Positions 10,776-21,967 of a DNA stretch of 64,000 bases are shown piece by piece; position 1 is the first letter of the stretch; each line of letters starts with the position of its first letter. The DNA comes from Apoderus coryli (lineage: Eukaryota > Arthropoda > Insecta > Coleoptera > Attelabidae): assembly GCA_911728435.2 (NCBI GenBank), contig OU452198.1, positions 31,959,902-32,023,901 on the forward strand, read 5' to 3'. The translations under genes were made by a program, and so were the position numbers. The notes below the pieces were generated by a model. That model was not told the origin of the DNA. It worked only from the letters and a program-made list of their open reading frames with translations, and did not search any database.

Positions 10776-11580
10776 AAAGAGTATAATGAAAACGATCTTA
10801 GAAAAACAGTTGAAATTAAATTTTTTCAAATAGAACCGGTATATTTTTATAATTGTATGTTACTTATCATTAAAAATGAAGGCAATTAGGTATGTAGTAG
10901 GTTCTCGATCCCGAAAAGGCTTAGTTTTCGAAAAATATCAGGAATGTAACATTTTTTTGACAAAATAGGGGTCAAATTGAACAAATAAATTAGTATTTTT
11001 TATCGTTACTTGGTTGATTGTTATTTTTATTCCGTTTAAAAGTTAATTTCTAATAGTTGAACATTTGTTTACTTAAAACTCGTGTTAATTTCGGCTGTAT
11101 TAGGTATCTTCATTTTTTTAGTTCTAGGTTTTTGTAATATTCAATTTGTATAGCTCCGAGTCAGTTGCGATTGATTTGTTTTAATTCTTCTTAGTTTTTC
11201 TCTACTTATTTTTACTTTGTCACATTCTCTGTGGGTAAATAAGAAATTTAAAATATGTTTATTTGTATCTAATTATAATTAGTTTTTATTTCTATTATTT
11301 TCATGGGTAACTAGATTAATTACCCAAAATAATATTCGAGCATAGTCACCGGTATATTCCAGAAAAATGTTACATTGCCGATATTTCGAAAACTATGCTT
11401 TTTCGAAATCGTCAACCTGTCACGAAATTGCCCTCATTTTTAATGATAAGTATGATAAAATTATAAAAATATACGTGTTCCATTTGAAACATGTCTAGGA
11501 ACTTATGTAGAATCCAAAAATGCAATAATATACCGGGTGATTCATTATAGTTGCAACAAACGAAAACTGAAAGTAATTTA
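10776..11580. other. Gene-free AT-rich stretch
   Basis: No gene is seen. There is an inverted resemblance between about 10840-10960 (AATTGTATGTTACTTATCATT, CGAAAA) and about 11370-11470 (its complement), suggesting a decayed foldback element around 10840-11540. Confidence 0.35.
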
Positions 11581-11589
11581 AGCATTTTT

Positions 11590-12255
11590 GCCATGATGAA
11601 AACATAGCGGATTTAGATTTAGATGATCCGAAAATAAGCACTAGAAGAATGTTAATTCAATTGGCATTACCTCAAACAAATGTTTGGAGAGTATTAAATC
11701 GAGAAATGCTGTATCCGTATCATCTTCAAGATGTCCAGGCCCTACATCCTGGAGACCATGAAAGGCGCCTACTATTTTCTAATTTGGTTCTCGGTAAGCA
11801 TCAAGAAGATGACAGATTTTTAGAAAAAGTGCTCTGGTCAGATGAAGCAACTTTTACTAGAGATGGCATAAATACAAACCATAATGAACATGTATGGCTA
11901 TTAGGCCGCGAAATTTTCAAGAACGTTTTAGTATCGATCGAATGGAATGTTTAACAATCAATTATTGCCGTTGTTTGTAATTAATCGGCATTTAAGTAAA
12001 CTCAAACCAATATAGTCATTTTCTACAAAACCGCCTACTTGAATTTATTGAGGATGTACCTCTGAATATTGTTCAAAACATGTGGCATCAACATGACGGA
12101 GCCCATGTACATCGTGGTAACAAATTTTAAATCAACTGTTTGGAAACAATTGGATCGGTTTGTGAGGTCCCATTGAGTGCCCTCTAAGATCACCGGATCT
12201 GAATCCGCTCGACTTCTTTTTATGGGGGTACATGAAAATTGGTTTTTACAGTGAC
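11590..12255 (+). pseudogene. Mariner/Tc3-like transposase relic, interrupted
   Basis: The frame from 11649 reads NVWRVLNREMLYPYHLQDVQ, then VLWSDEATFTRDG with the first catalytic Asp and NEHVWLLGRE. After frameshifts the text continues VNNQLLPPFVINRHL-like residues, MWHQHDGAHVH with the second Asp, and RSPDLNPLDFFLWG with the third acidic position. All three catalytic positions can be traced, but no single frame joins them. The relic stops at about 12255 where a reverse-transcriptase copy begins without any transposase 3' part beyond, so that insertion or a deletion truncated it. Confidence 0.8.
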
Positions 12256-13412
12256 TCGGAACGCGTGAAGCGCTCTTCTCCCTGAATGTAATGACACAAA
12301 GGTGTAGAGACATGAATGTGAATGTATTCGCATGTTTCATAGACTATCGTAAGGCGTTTGACTGTGTTAATCATCAGAAGATGATCGAAATTTTCAGAAC
12401 AACCGGGGTTGACGAACAGGACCTACGTTTCATATCAGAACTTTACTGGCATCAAACGACGGGAGTAAAGATGGAACAATCGACATCGGAGGATATGCAA
12501 ATCAGACGAGGTGTCCGGCAGGGGTGTGTCTTGTCTCCACTCCTCTTTAATCTGTATTCCGAAACTATATTCAGAGAGGCACTGGATGGGGCCCAGGGCG
12601 GAATCAAGATCAATGGAACCCCAATAAATAATATCAGGTACGCCGATGATACGGTCATATTGGCCAGCGATATGCAGGAATTGCAAAGCATCATGGATTC
12701 CGTAGTTCACTATAGCGAGATGTTTGGATTGCATCTCAATGTCTCCAAGACCAAACTATTAATCTTTTCTAAGACTCCAATAAATGCACACCTGGGGGTC
12801 AAGGGACAAACAATCGAACAAGTGACCTCAATAAAATATTTGGGAGCTAACATCAATAGTCAGTGTGACCCGAAAAGGGAAATATTTTCAAGGATTGAAC
12901 AATCGAGAAAAATCTTTGTGAGTATGAAATAATTTTTTGCAAGATTGGACCTCAGCTTGGAACTCAGAATTCGGATGATCAGATGCTACGTGTTTGTCCT
13001 ACTCTATGGATGCGAAAGCTGGACACTAGATTCACAGACCGAAAAGAAAATAGAAGCCTTCGAAATGTATGTGTATAGACGGATGCTGCGAATTTCATGG
13101 GTACAAAGGATTACCAACGATGAAGTACTCCAGCGCATGCACAAACAAAAGGAACTATTGAACACCATCAAGGAAAGAAAAATGCAATACCTGGGTCATG
13201 TGATGAGAGGTGTTAAGTACGAAATACTACGCCTCATAATAGAGGGCAAAGTGCACGGGAAAAGATCAGTAGGAAGACGCCAGAACTCATGGCTAAAGGA
13301 CTTAAGGAAATGGTTCGACCGCTCGTCTGCAGAAATCTTTCGTGCTGCAGTCTCCAGAGCTACAATTGCCATTTGGATCGCCAACCTTCGGCAGGAGAGG
13401 CGTGATAAGAAG
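12256..13412 (+). pseudogene. Non-LTR RT family D, copy 1 (single in-frame stop)
   Basis: The frame reads GTREALFSLNVMTQRCRD, ACFIDYRKAFDCVNH, RRGVRQGCVLSPLLFNLYSE, the active site IRYADDTVILA at about 12638-12670, LHLNVSKTKLL and SIKYLGANI. After a TAA at 12930-12932 the same frame continues to FFARLDLSLELRIRMIRCY, LYGCESWTL, MQYLGHVMRG and GRRQNSWLKDLRKWF, ending in an AAGAAGAAGAAG tail. One nonsense change (Lys codon to TAA) is the only lesion seen in ~375 codons. It is 5'-truncated inside the RT and abuts a mariner relic. Copies 2 and 3 are at 22945-24310 and 34731-35866. RTE-like; exact clade unresolved. Confidence 0.88.
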
Positions 13413-13896
13413 AAGAAGTGTAATTATAAACGAAAACCAATACTACTCATCATAGTATCCCTATTAGAGCTACAAATTCATTAGTTGAAAGATGTAGAAT
13501 GTGCATTACTTTCTATGGAGGGTAATTTTAACAGTTGTTATGAATTTTCTTATTTTAATTGTACCTACTGATAGGCCTTAAAATTTGTTGTTAAGTAATT
13601 TGGTATTATTAAATAGTTTTCCACGGCAACTTTCATTTTTCCTTTTGTTTTCTGGTAAACCTTATTTTCATTTAAATCTACCATTAACTTGCAATTTATC
13701 GGTTTCCATAAAAATGGTAGAATCCACAACATCGACGTAATTAAGGTATTAAATATTAAAAAATAGGCCTAAACATGGAAGAACCCCCGTACAGTATCGA
13801 AAATAGAATACCCGGTACATTGAAAATATATATATATAGGGTGGTCCGTTTAAGATCCTCATGATTTCAACTAATTGTGGTTTTTGTACTCTACAG
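13413..13896 (+). other. Presumed intron upstream of the Psc exon
   Basis: No coding text is seen. It contains TATATATATAGGGTGGTCC at about 13832-13850, another small-element terminus, and ends with a polypyrimidine-like TTTTTGTACTCTACAG acceptor at 13881-13896. Confidence 0.5.
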
Positions 13897-14094
13897 GTTA
13901 GATAAGACGTTACAAGATGTGGTTTACAAATTGGTGCCTGAATTGTTTCTGAAGGAAATGACGCGTCGTAAATGTTTCTATCAACAATACCCGAAAATAG
14001 CGGCGAAGTTGTCTCCGGAAGAACGTGGCGAGGATACGGAACGTACGATATACAATCCAAAGGATTCCATTAGTCTGTCTGTGGAGTATATTAG
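13897..14094 (+). CDS. Psc: Psc/Su(z)2-type Polycomb-group RING protein, internal exon (start of RAWUL region)
   Basis: The 198-nt exon has a CTACAG acceptor and a GTGAGT donor (14095) and is bounded by phase-2 splice sites on both sides, so it can be skipped without a frameshift. It encodes DKTLQDVVYKLVPELFLKEM, then TRRKCFYQQYP, EERGEDTER and ISLSVEYI. The KTLQDxVYKLVPxLxxxEMxRR block follows the RING finger in PCGF proteins, and the E-RG-DTE plus SLS(V/L)EY text is closest to the Psc/Su(z)2 group rather than PCGF1/3. These nuclear proteins are PRC1 subunits in chromatin silencing. The RING exon and the remaining RAWUL exon were not found here, so both flanking introns are long and filled with transposons. 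A GTG/ATG start is not needed because the exon is internal. Confidence 0.88.
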
Positions 14095-14889
14095 GTGAGT
14101 CTTTGTCGTAGTTTTTTTATTGTGTTTTTACATTTTTTATGGTACTTATTGTGATTTTCCTCAATTTACGATATTTTGTGGAGATTCAGGATTCGGAAAA
14201 GGAATACTTAGAATAGTTAATGAACACCTGTAAAGGTTAAATGTAAAATTATAACTGACAAAATTGTGGAATTACATACATTGTCTACAAAAAGTACGCA
14301 TCCTTCCTATACTATGAGAATTTTTGTTCCTTAGCATATAATTAAACTAATTATGCCGTCTGTTTTCCTGTCAAAATGGACACTTTTTTCGGAAAATTTA
14401 AAAAACCTGCCTTATTTTTTTAAATTTTAAAATAAGTATGTCAAAAATTGTTTTAAAAAGTTGTTTGTGTTGTACTTTTTTACCCATGTACCAATTTTTT
14501 TTCAATTTTTTCAAAAATAAATTTATTCGGGTTTTTAAAACCTTTCAAAAACTATTAAACAATTTTTCGGTAATTGAAAATTTTATTTTCAAAATATTTC
14601 CATAAAAAATGAAATCTTCAGCAAAAATACCTCGATGCAAAGTTGCAATAATTTTAAAAATTACCTTTGCATTTTAATTATTATCGATTTTTTATTAACT
14701 AGATTTATATTTGCGTCGAATCAAAAGAAAAAAGCTACAAAATGTGCTTGTAATTTGCTTTTCATTGAAACTTGAAACTCAGCGAATATTTTACTTTAAA
14801 TCCCAGAATGAATTTGAACAGAACATTAACTTAGCGTGCTATGGGAACCATTTAGCTCTCAATAAAGAAGGTCCAGTGTTCGCTGCCAG
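14095..14889 (+). other. Presumed intron downstream of the Psc exon
   Basis: Very AT-rich with many T and A runs; no coding similarity is recognised. The 64-codon frame at 14711-14905 has no family features. Confidence 0.45.
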
Positions 14890-15059
14890 CAGTGGCGGCT
14901 CGTGAGGTCTGAAAGAGGTTGGGGCACAACAAGGTGGAAATAAGGCAATAAATAATAATAAAAATAAAATTTTTCAAAATAAAGAATTAAAATGCTAGGT
15001 TTTTTTTTAAGTAGTTAGAGTAGCTAGATAATAACATTTTGCTAAACTTACCATGACCA

Positions 15060-15430
15060 TTAAAACTGTTTGTAAGTGAAGTCCATCCTCCTAGATTTCT
15101 GAGCAGGTCTTCACAAGTTTTTTTTCAATAGATAGCATTGCTAACGCGCACATAGTATTTCTTAAAAATGTTCTAGTCTGTTTGAGGGTAGAGAAACATA
15201 TTTCGCTTTCCACAATCGTCATAGGGACAGTATATACAAAACAGTCAGGAATTCCACAGATTCACTAAATGTTGATGTTAAATTGTTTTGGATGAACATT
15301 TGTAACAGAGGCACAGCACCACTGTGGTTCAGAAAATCGTCCCGTGCGTATGTTATCGAGAGTTCATTTTTTAATTTGAAGTAATTTACGTTAGGAAATA
15401 AGTTACACACAGTTGTTTTAATATCTTCAT
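15060..15430 (-). pseudogene. hAT transposase C-terminal dimerisation region
   Basis: The minus strand reads VCNLFPNVNYFKLKNELSI and a spacer, then TIVESEICFSTLKQTRTFLR and NTMCALAMLSIE. This corresponds to the hATC motif in which VASxERSFSxLxxIKxxLRxxM is followed by LxxLALLSIE. The frame then slips and ends WTSLTNSFNGHG. The N-terminal BED finger and the DDE core are gone. Frameshifts occur near 15235 and 15110. Confidence 0.75.
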
Positions 15431-15746
15431 TTAGAAAGACGGTTCAATATTCACCAAATTTTTCAGTTTCAAATAAATTTGCAACAGTTAGGTGTCCATC
15501 AAAACTTTTTTGATAGTAATTCGATCCTCGAAATTTTAATTTAACATTATTTACATTCATATATTGTACTGAATTCATCTTTACTATTGTAACTGTTCAA
15601 AATCAAAACATTCACTTTATAATACTCAAAAAGCGCTCTCGCAAACAAAAACAACAAAACCAAAACAACACCACACGACTGATGGGTAGGGCAGCACCCC
15701 ATATATGACGTCGTCACAAATGCGTTTAATTTCTACTGTTACTAGT

Positions 15747-15884
15747 GTATAGCGTAGCGATGCATTGCTGTCTCTGTGTTTCGTACGCGATAGCAAAGAA
15801 AACAATAGAGGCAAGCGTATAGCGTAGCGATGCATTGCTGTCTCTGTTTTTCGCACGCGATAGCAAAGAAAACAATAGAGGCAC
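15747..15884. repeat. Two-copy tandem duplication, 70-bp period
   Basis: GTATAGCGTAGCGATGCATT starts at 15747 and again at 15817. The units carry TCTCTGT, CGCGATAGCAAAG and AAAACAATAGAGGCA in the same order and differ at a few bases. It sits within the hAT element. Confidence 0.85.
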
Positions 15885-16698
15885 AAATGTTGTGTCAAAG
15901 AGCATCTTAATATGTACTAAGACCTACGTTCTGTTTTATTACCGTGAATAGACGCGCTGCAAGAGTGATTATAGCATAGACAGGGCCGTCTTCGATTCAA
16001 ATTTTGATGTCAATAACTGTTACAGAATATTGAATATTCCGTAGTAGTGTTACAGAATGACGTATTAAGGGTTGCCTATAACTTTAGCCCATGTTTTAGG
16101 GTAATTAATAAATATTTATATCTCTAGAAATGGGTCAGATATATTTAAAATCTATATAACAACTGTTTCACTTTTCAATATATCTTATTGAAATTGTTTT
16201 AAGTGTTTACATTTAAATTTTGACAGAAGGACAAATTGTGGAATTTGTTTGACATTTATGTCATTATCTGAAAGTCTCTTATGTATAATCCTTTATTTAC
16301 ATTATTTATCAGATATCTACTTATACACATTGAGGTAAGTTATTAATTATATTATCTTGGTTTTGAAGTTTTAAAAGTACCTACCTATATAAATTGTTAT
16401 AGAACTTTTTCAATATAATGTCTAGCGAAGAAGAGCTATAATTTGTACCCCTCCTGAGATTAGGGAATTAAGTTGCAGTCGTAGAAAAAGTATGGTCTGT
16501 AACACGTGAGGAATCAGCTATTCTGAACTCGTGGACCGTCACCCTCGCCTATCGGCTCTGGTGACAAATTTCTACTCGTCCAGAATATGCCACATTCCTC
16601 ACTTGTTTCAGAATATACTATTCTACTTCATTTTTTAGGTAGGGCACGTGCCCATAAGGGCTATGGACCAACCGCCACTGGGTGCCAGACTTTGTAAA

Positions 16699-17245
16699 CA
16701 TAATAATAATAAATGTCTTTATTAGAAATGTACAACAAATAACTTAAACATAATTTAAATACAAAACTCTAATTTCTAAAAGGTGCTATATCAGCAAAGC
16801 TATATCAGCAAAGCTGCGTATAGAACTCAAAACAAAATAAAAATATACAAAAAAAAAAAAGAAAGAGAAAATTACATATAAACCAATTACATAACATACC
16901 CCACGATTAAAAAAAATATTAATAATAATTCTTCGGTGACAATATACAAAAATTTCTAGATTTCTTACACTAGATTATTTTACAAAAATATACAATTGAA
17001 CAATATAAAGAAAATAACAAACTAAATAAAATAAATAAATTCTAAGTATGCAGCAATGAGAGGCATTGCTCATTAAACAGTTCCAGAAAGAGACTTTTTC
17101 GAAAGGTGACCACAGAAAGAACCTTGAATTCCTATTGTAGAGTGCGGCAACGTTATAAGAAATATTTTTTGTAAGGCCAACAGACCTTTATAATATTTGT
17201 ATTCCAGTTTTAAGTGTTTTTTTGCGAATATGTTTACAATTTGTT
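16699..17245 (-). mobile_element. Non-LTR retrotransposon 3' end (minus) with ATT tail
   Basis: At the left edge CATAATAATAATAAATG complements a TTATTATTATTATG tail preceded by AATAAAG. The stretch above is A/T-rich 3' UTR. A 48-codon open piece at about 17030-17180 (minus) reads FRKSLFLELFNEQ but is not clearly an RT C-terminus. It also holds a 16-bp tandem duplication of TATATCAGCAAAGC at 16789-16816. It is inserted next to the hAT end. Confidence 0.5.
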
Positions 17246-17263
17246 CAACACTGTTATAGTATT

Positions 17264-17760
17264 CTAGGATAATTTTAGAAGTATTATGTTAATAGTTAAT
17301 AGAACATTCATTATTATATATTCAACGTGGTAGCATTGAAATTTTTGAATAGTATTTTCGGGAAGGTTTGTCCAAACTACATTGATTTTATTTACCAATG
17401 ATTGTTTATTTGTAAACTTTTGTGTACGAATTCCACGTTCAACATCTTCCCATATATGTTCAATGGGGTTAAGGTCTGGGGATTGTGCCGGCCACCGCAA
17501 AACCCAAACGTTATTTTCTTGAAACCACTCTTGAATAATTCGTATGAAGAGTGTTTTGGATCGATATCCTGTTGGAAAATAAAACGTAACGGCATTTCCC
17601 ACTCTGCATAATGCAACATTACATTTTGCATTAATGAAGTTTAAAGGACCCACCCCATTCCACGAAAAACAACCCCAAGGAAAAACACTGTCTTCACCAT
17701 GTTTAACTGTGGGTGTAACGTATTTGGAATGAAATCTTGTGTTGATTGGCCGTCTTACAC
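17264..17760 (-). pseudogene. Tc1-like transposase C-terminal half
   Basis: Minus-strand text runs RRPINTRFHSKYVTPTVKHG, SVFPWGCFSWNGVGPLNFI, FIFQQDIDPKHSSY with the second catalytic Asp, then WVLRWPAQSPDLNPIEHIWE with the third acidic residue and RGIRTQ to the C-terminus. The order is that of Tc1 transposases (DD34E, third residue the E of NPIEH). The QQD block and the SPDLNP block lie in different frames, so at least one frameshift is present. The first catalytic Asp and HTH domains are missing. Confidence 0.85.
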
Positions 17761-17769
17761 GCTATTATT

Positions 17770-18654
17770 TGTTTTAAATTATGAAAATAAAATAACTGTC
17801 ATGTAAATCGTGCGTCCATTTAATGCTCGCTATCCAATGAGGCAACAATGCCCTGCCCGTCGGCGTAGGTCAACGTCAATAAAAACATCCATACTGGACG
17901 CAATTAAATAATTTTAAGCGCGAGGCAGTGCCTCTCGTCCCTATGCACGGCGAGTTGCCACTTTTTATTATTGTTATCTACTAAAATCGAGATTTCTTTC
18001 ATTTTTCGGAAGTGTTGCTCTACTTTTGTCGAATATCAATTTATAAACGCCCAGACAAATGTAAAACCCCACACTATTTGCTTGACTATGCTAGCGTGCT
18101 GGTTTAAACTTTGGTGTGGGCGTGGATTTTTCCATAAAAGTCTAACCTGTCATCTACCGTGAATCACCGTGTATAAACTTTCCAGTGAAAACCACAGCTG
18201 ACAACAAGAAGTGTTGCCAAGGCCCAAAATAATAGGTAGTTACCCTCGTACCAAATTTTCAAAAATTCCAACAACGTCCATCACAAAATATGCAGTAGCG
18301 AAATGCGAACTTGAGTAATGACTGAAATGAAGTAGGTTTACATACAACAATTTTTTTTATTTACATTTTAATGGGAAAGAAGATTCCGGATTTTTATATC
18401 GGAAACTGTTCAACCCCCCACACATGCATATTTAAGTGATACCTAATCTAATTTTAAAGAGGACGACCTGCCTCAAGGCAATAAATATTTTCTAACTGGG
18501 GGACCGATAGACATCTACTATAAAGCAGTTATACAATGTCAGATAAAAGTTTTGTATTGTATAACTCTAACAAATTGTCTTTGTACATTCAAAAATGGAA
18601 GTCGGTCGTGTTTTCTTGATTGCAAAATGTATTTGAATTACGTTACCAACTAAA
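17770..18654. other. Gene-free stretch
   Basis: No coding similarity is recognised. A local inverted sequence GCGAGGCAGTGCCTCTCG occurs at about 17919-17936. Otherwise there is nothing I can assign. Confidence 0.35.
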
Positions 18655-20136
18655 TGACACAGCAGTTGAGCGTTGAGGGATGTGAGAGTTTATTTTGACA
18701 CAGACTTATCGTTTGGTCATCATATAAGTAGAGCGTAGCACCCCCGAAATGCCCTGCGCATGCTTGGATTTCTGTTTCGAGTTACCAGGGACTATAGTGA
18801 TACTCAATCTATACAGGATGTCCGTAGAGTAACGCGCGATTATTTTCGAAATGGTACATTTTTAAAAGAAGTCATGTTTATTTCGGGGGTTCCACAGGGC
18901 TCCAATCTCGGTCCTTTGTTGTTCAATATTTTCATGAATGACCTAATTGAGTCTTTTACGTGTGGTAGGCTTGCTTATGCTAGCGATCTTAAGATCTTCC
19001 AGCCCATTAATTCCCTGAATGACTGCGATCATCTGCAGAGTAATTTGAACACTCTGTGTACCTGGTGCGCGGACAATCGTTTAGAGCTTAATGTATCTAA
19101 ATGCAAGATCGTTAGCTATTCCAGACTGAAGAACGCATTGAATTTTGATTATCAATTGAACAATGAGTCCTTGGAAAGGCTCAGCGAAATTAAAGATTTG
19201 GGTGTTGTCTTCGACAGTGAATTTACATTTATCCAGCAGACCGTCAGTGTAGTATTTTCGGTTTTATCATTAGGAATTGTCGGCAATTCTACGATGTTTT
19301 AACTGTTAAGCTTTTGTTTTATGCTTTTGTTAGATCTAAACTGGAATTTGCCGCAATTATATGGAACCCAATATATACTACTCATATTAGATCCTTAGAG
19401 TCTGTTCAGCGCCGTTTCCTTAAATACCTAGCCTATAAAACCGACAATGTTTATCCTCCACGGGGAGTAGATCATGCGTCTTTGCTCTTGCGTTTTAATG
19501 AACCTTCTCTCTTGACCAGAAGAAACATTCACGCAGTCAAGTTTTTATACAAATAATTCACTGCGCCGTTGATTGCCCATATATATATTGGGATGTATTA
19601 GATTCCATGTTCCGCGATTGGGTGCTCGACATCTCGTGCCGTTCACTGTGGGCCCAGCCGCAGGACTAATATTTTGTTACAAAGTCCTGTTTACTATATG
19701 TGTGATATTTTCAATCGGTGTTGTCGTGATTTTGACATTCATGAATCAACTTTGTCCGCGATTACTGATAGTTTACTTAATGGATAGTGATTATTTTCTT
19801 TTAATATTGAACTGTTATTGATCGCATTTATTTTTGTAGTATTTAATGTTAATAGTTAGACTGTCGTGTTTATTTGTTTGAGGAATTGAAAGTATAGGTA
19901 CTTGGACAGAGAGTGTTAATTTTTGATTATTTTTGACATTCCGAAATATTTAATAAATTTTTTTTATTGTTTGCATTTATTGTTTTGTTTTGTAACGTAG
20001 TTATTTTGTTGTTGTTTTTTTTGGTTTTTTCCTATTGATTTGATATGTTTTTTTTTTCAATTAATTCGAAATTGTATTTTTGATTTTCCTGTAAGTGGGT
20101 TTGATCTGTTGGGAATAAATACTTATTATTATTATT
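18655..20136 (+). pseudogene. Jockey-like non-LTR RT, rearranged, with (TTA)n tail
   Basis: The main frame (about 18820-19300) reads FISGVPQGSNLGPLLFNIFM, then AYASDLKIFQPINSLNDCDH, NRLELNVSKCKIVSYSR and EIKDLGVVFDSEFTF. Next, from 19311, comes FYAFVRSKLEFAAIIWNPIY, LESVQRRFLKYLAY. The active site is Y-A-S-D rather than A-D-D, so the first catalytic Asp is lost. Text at 18680-18790 (VYFDTDLSFGHHISR, LRMLGFLFRVTRDYS) belongs after the DLGVVFD block in normal elements, so a segment has been duplicated or moved to the front. The 3' UTR ends with AATAAATACTTATTATTATT at 20115-20136. Confidence 0.82.
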
Positions 20137-20798
20137 TCAAATTGCGACCCTGTTTTCAGGGCACCTTTGAGTTGCTGCTGTCGTCCTGAGTACAGTGTTG
20201 AATGATGGATAAGTAGGTACCTATAGATGGTCCTATAACTTTGGCGTTTTTTATTTTAATATTATAAAATTTTATTTTTAAATTAATATTTACAAGTTTA
20301 GTTATAAGTGTTCCAATTGGAACACCCGGTATATGTGCAGACCATCCCCTACCTCTATCGTATTATGTATAACTAGAGGAAGTTTATTTTTGGTGTGTGG
20401 GGAAAGGGGGTGGAAGGGAGTTTTGTGGAGTTAGAGTTAAAATATGTACTCTCGACGCTCCAACTCCCTTGGGTAGAGTTTATATCAAATGGCTGGGCTA
20501 TATTAATGTAAACGCCGAGGATGTGCGTATATACACATAATATATACTGTGAAATGAAAATTCCTTTATGTTTTGTGCAGGACAGGATTTGATGGACTAA
20601 TCCATACAGTGTGCCTATGTTCATGGACATTTTTATATCTTGTTTCTTGTTCTGGTTGTGTTGGGATATAGGTAGAAGGTTCCAGGTTTTATAGTGCATC
20701 ATCCCTTTCCTCTTCAAGTTTCAGTTCGATGATGTTCGTGATTTTTTCATTAATCTCTACCTACCTTCAAACAATTTTAGTAAATCCAATGGCAACTA
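20137..20798. other. Gene-free stretch
   Basis: No coding similarity is recognised. AACACCCGGTATATG at about 20321-20335 resembles a mutated small-element terminus. Confidence 0.35.
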
Positions 20799-21356
20799 CA
20801 CTGAAAAAAAGTTTGTTTGGATCAAAAAAAAGGAGTTGAACCAAACAAATATTTCTTTGGTATTCGACAAACAACCCATGTACTTGAGACAAATATATGG
20901 TTTATTTGAAATACCCAACTAATATTTATTTTATTTAAATAAATATTTATTTGACTTAGTACTTATACTTACTTGTTAACAAGGCCCGAAAATGTAACTA
21001 ACACAATAAATACCACCTTCTACATTGGACTAATACTAAACTAAGACGCGTGCGCTATGGAGTTGAATCCCCAACAGCCATGCGCGTCGGCTCATTTTAT
21101 TATTATTTATTTGATTCAAATAACCGTGGACTTGTTTCAAATAACCAGGAATTAACTTTAATCTGTTATTTAAATTAAATAAATATTTATTTCTGCCAAA
21201 GCAGCCTAGGCCAAATAAATATTTAAAAAAACTCAAATAACTCTATTTATTCCGGACAAACACTGTTTATTTGAGTCAAATAAATTTTGTTTGAGTTAAA
21301 CAAATAAAAGCCAAAGAATTATTTATTAGGGTTCTTTTTTAGAATTTTTTTCAGTG
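20799..21356. mobile_element. TA-flanked MITE with CACTGAAAAAAA ends
   Basis: The element begins CACTGAAAAAAAGTTTG and ends AGAATTTTTTTCAGTG. TA dinucleotides lie immediately outside (20797-20798 and 21357-21358), the Tc1/mariner target duplication. Inside, ATTTATTTGA, CAAATAAATATTT and their complements recur many times, mostly in inverted order. No frame is coding. A short stretch at about 21010-21095 lacks the motif and may be a later insertion. Confidence 0.75.
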
Positions 21357-21967
21357 TATGGCCTTGTTGAATGACATAATAGATATTTTCTAGGCTTTTT
21401 ATCGTTGTCGATAGGGGTTAAATTAAGGCTTGAATTAAGGTTGATAAGTACCACACGCTGACAGCGTACTTGGAAAAAGCAGATAGAATGCGTATTTTTA
21501 AATAAGTTTTTTAAATTGAAAAATGTAATAGCATTAAAAAGTTCTGATGCGAAAATGGCATTCCACTTTCGTTAGGATCGTGTGTCAAATTTGTCCCTTG
21601 GTGCTAATTAAAGTGATAGCATAAGAAACACTAATGGGTATACTTATTGTGATAAAGTACACATTGACATTTATGTTAAGCTGTAGAATACCTGTAAGTC
21701 TATATAGTATGTAGTTTATAGTTTTTTTTATGCATGTGCCTATTTGAAAATAAAAACATGATAGTAAATAATATAAGGAACGACGACGGCCGCGCATAAC
21801 GGAAGTCTGATTGTTCTCACAAACCGGAAACTAATCGACTAAATTACTTACTACCTATTAAATACAGAGAAAAAGTGTAATATATGTACGAGACTCGAGA
21901 CGCGACGTATTATCGTTTCTTCTCTTTTCTTGCTGCGCATTGTTGCCATATAAATATTCATAATATA
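21357..21967. other. Gene-free stretch
   Basis: AT-rich; no family features in any frame. Confidence 0.3.

Larger units (their letters stand above)
14890..16680 (-). mobile_element. hAT-superfamily element, decayed
   Basis: The termini are CAGTGGCGGCTCGTGAGG at 14890 and, complemented, CAGTGGCGGTTGGTCC ending at 16680. They are flanked by 8-mers GCTGCCAG (14882-14889) and GGTGCCAG (16681-16688), which differ at one position. CAGTGGCGG ends and 8-bp duplications are hAT hallmarks. The transposase C-terminus lies on minus at 15060-15410. The remaining ~1.2 kb is AT-rich with a 70-bp tandem duplication at 15747-15884 and a subterminal inverted repeat around 16505-16600. The size is too small for a complete element. 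Confidence 0.85.

Noticed and set aside
15747..15884. Possible CRISPR-like repeat
   Set aside because: Only two adjacent units without spacers in a eukaryotic transposon.
15626..15898. 90-codon minus frame with internal repeat
   Set aside because: The repeat comes from the 70-bp tandem DNA duplication in the hAT interior.
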